A stretch of 13,946 bases of DNA from Pseudomonadota bacterium (lineage in GTDB: Bacteria; Pseudomonadota; Alphaproteobacteria; Rhizobiales; Devosiaceae), in assembly GCA_023427545.1 (NCBI GenBank), contig JAEZBF010000086.1, forward strand, positions 1 through 13,946. The letters run 5' to 3'. Under the pieces are notes generated by a model, which had not been told where the DNA came from, searched no databases, and was given only the letters and a program-made list of their open reading frames with translations. Shown here in pieces: positions 13,849-13,946 of this stretch. The position numbers were made by a program, and so were the translations under genes. Each line of letters starts with the position of its first letter. The first letter of the stretch is position 1.

Positions 13849-13946
13849 ATGGCCATCCCAGAACGCGATACCGTTTATACCAACGACGGGACCAACCGGT
13901 CCGTCTATACTCGTGAATCCAGCTCCACCGGTTGGTTTGTGGGCAT
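13849..13946 (+). CDS. Small stress-associated protein of unknown function, N-terminal part (runs off the window)
   Basis: Thirty-two residues are visible: MAIPERDTVYTNDGTN, then RSVYTRESSSTGWFVG. The ATG has AGGAG about 5 bases upstream and an EcfG-type promoter before that, so the gene probably belongs to the general stress regulon switched on through PhyR-NepR-EcfG. The polar, Ser/Thr-rich start changes to GWFVG at the window edge, which may begin a membrane helix, as in many short stress-induced membrane proteins of this group. The rest is outside the window, so family and length cannot be judged. Confidence 0.7.
   Translation, partial: MAIPERDTVYTNDGTNRSVYTRESSSTGWFVG

Overview
The window is about 14 kb of GC-rich, gene-dense chromosomal DNA that reads as an alphaproteobacterium of the order Hyphomicrobiales, probably Devosia-like. 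The order is supported by the protein families, by a well-matched EcfG-type stress promoter (a class confined to Alphaproteobacteria) and by a long Ala-rich OmpA-family protein. The genus is a guess from overall resemblance. No mobile element, CRISPR array, prophage or defence locus is visible, and all the protein families recognised are known ones.

Layout. Bases 1-161 hold the 3' end of a protein-L-isoaspartate methyltransferase. A CAU-anticodon tRNA, most likely tRNA-Ile2, follows at 255-330. Two small minus-strand genes come next: a 66-residue hydrophilic protein (345-545) and a DUF2277 protein (600-914). Bases 1094-4602 are a ribose-type sugar ABC importer operon (double ATPase, permease, periplasmic binding protein), closed by a strong terminator at 4627-4654. 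An endonuclease/exonuclease/phosphatase-fold hydrolase (4732-5490) and a 72-residue small protein (5526-5744) follow. On the minus strand, a XylX-like fumarylacetoacetase-family protein (8462 to 7311) precedes an aldehyde dehydrogenase (7189 to 5750). Then come a SIMPL-domain exported protein (8685-9410), a convergent YjbQ-family protein (9412-9816), an 887-residue OmpA-family protein (10006-12669) with its terminator, a convergent alpha/beta-hydrolase (12735-13637), and the start of a small gene (13849 to the end) behind the EcfG promoter.

How they fit together. The ABC operon imports a sugar or polyol. The FAH-family protein plus aldehyde dehydrogenase resemble the last two steps of non-phosphorylative pentose oxidation (2-keto-3-deoxypentonate to 2-ketoglutarate semialdehyde to 2-ketoglutarate). 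The two sets could serve the same substrate, but they are on opposite strands, and the first steps of the pathway and any regulator are absent, so the link is inference. The envelope genes (SIMPL, OmpA-family) and the stress-promoter gene are independent units.

The most distinctive item is the OmpA-family protein. Two copies of a small two-cysteine module flank about 147 residues of a six-residue Ala repeat; then come Pro/Ala, Asn/Thr and Gly/Gln tracts and a C-terminal peptidoglycan-binding domain, with no visible lipobox or beta-barrel. Other points of interest are a predicted hairpin that covers the Shine-Dalgarno of the 66-residue gene, a 10-bp inverted repeat around a candidate -35 box before the sugar operon, and a hairpin whose loop holds both stop codons of a convergent gene pair.
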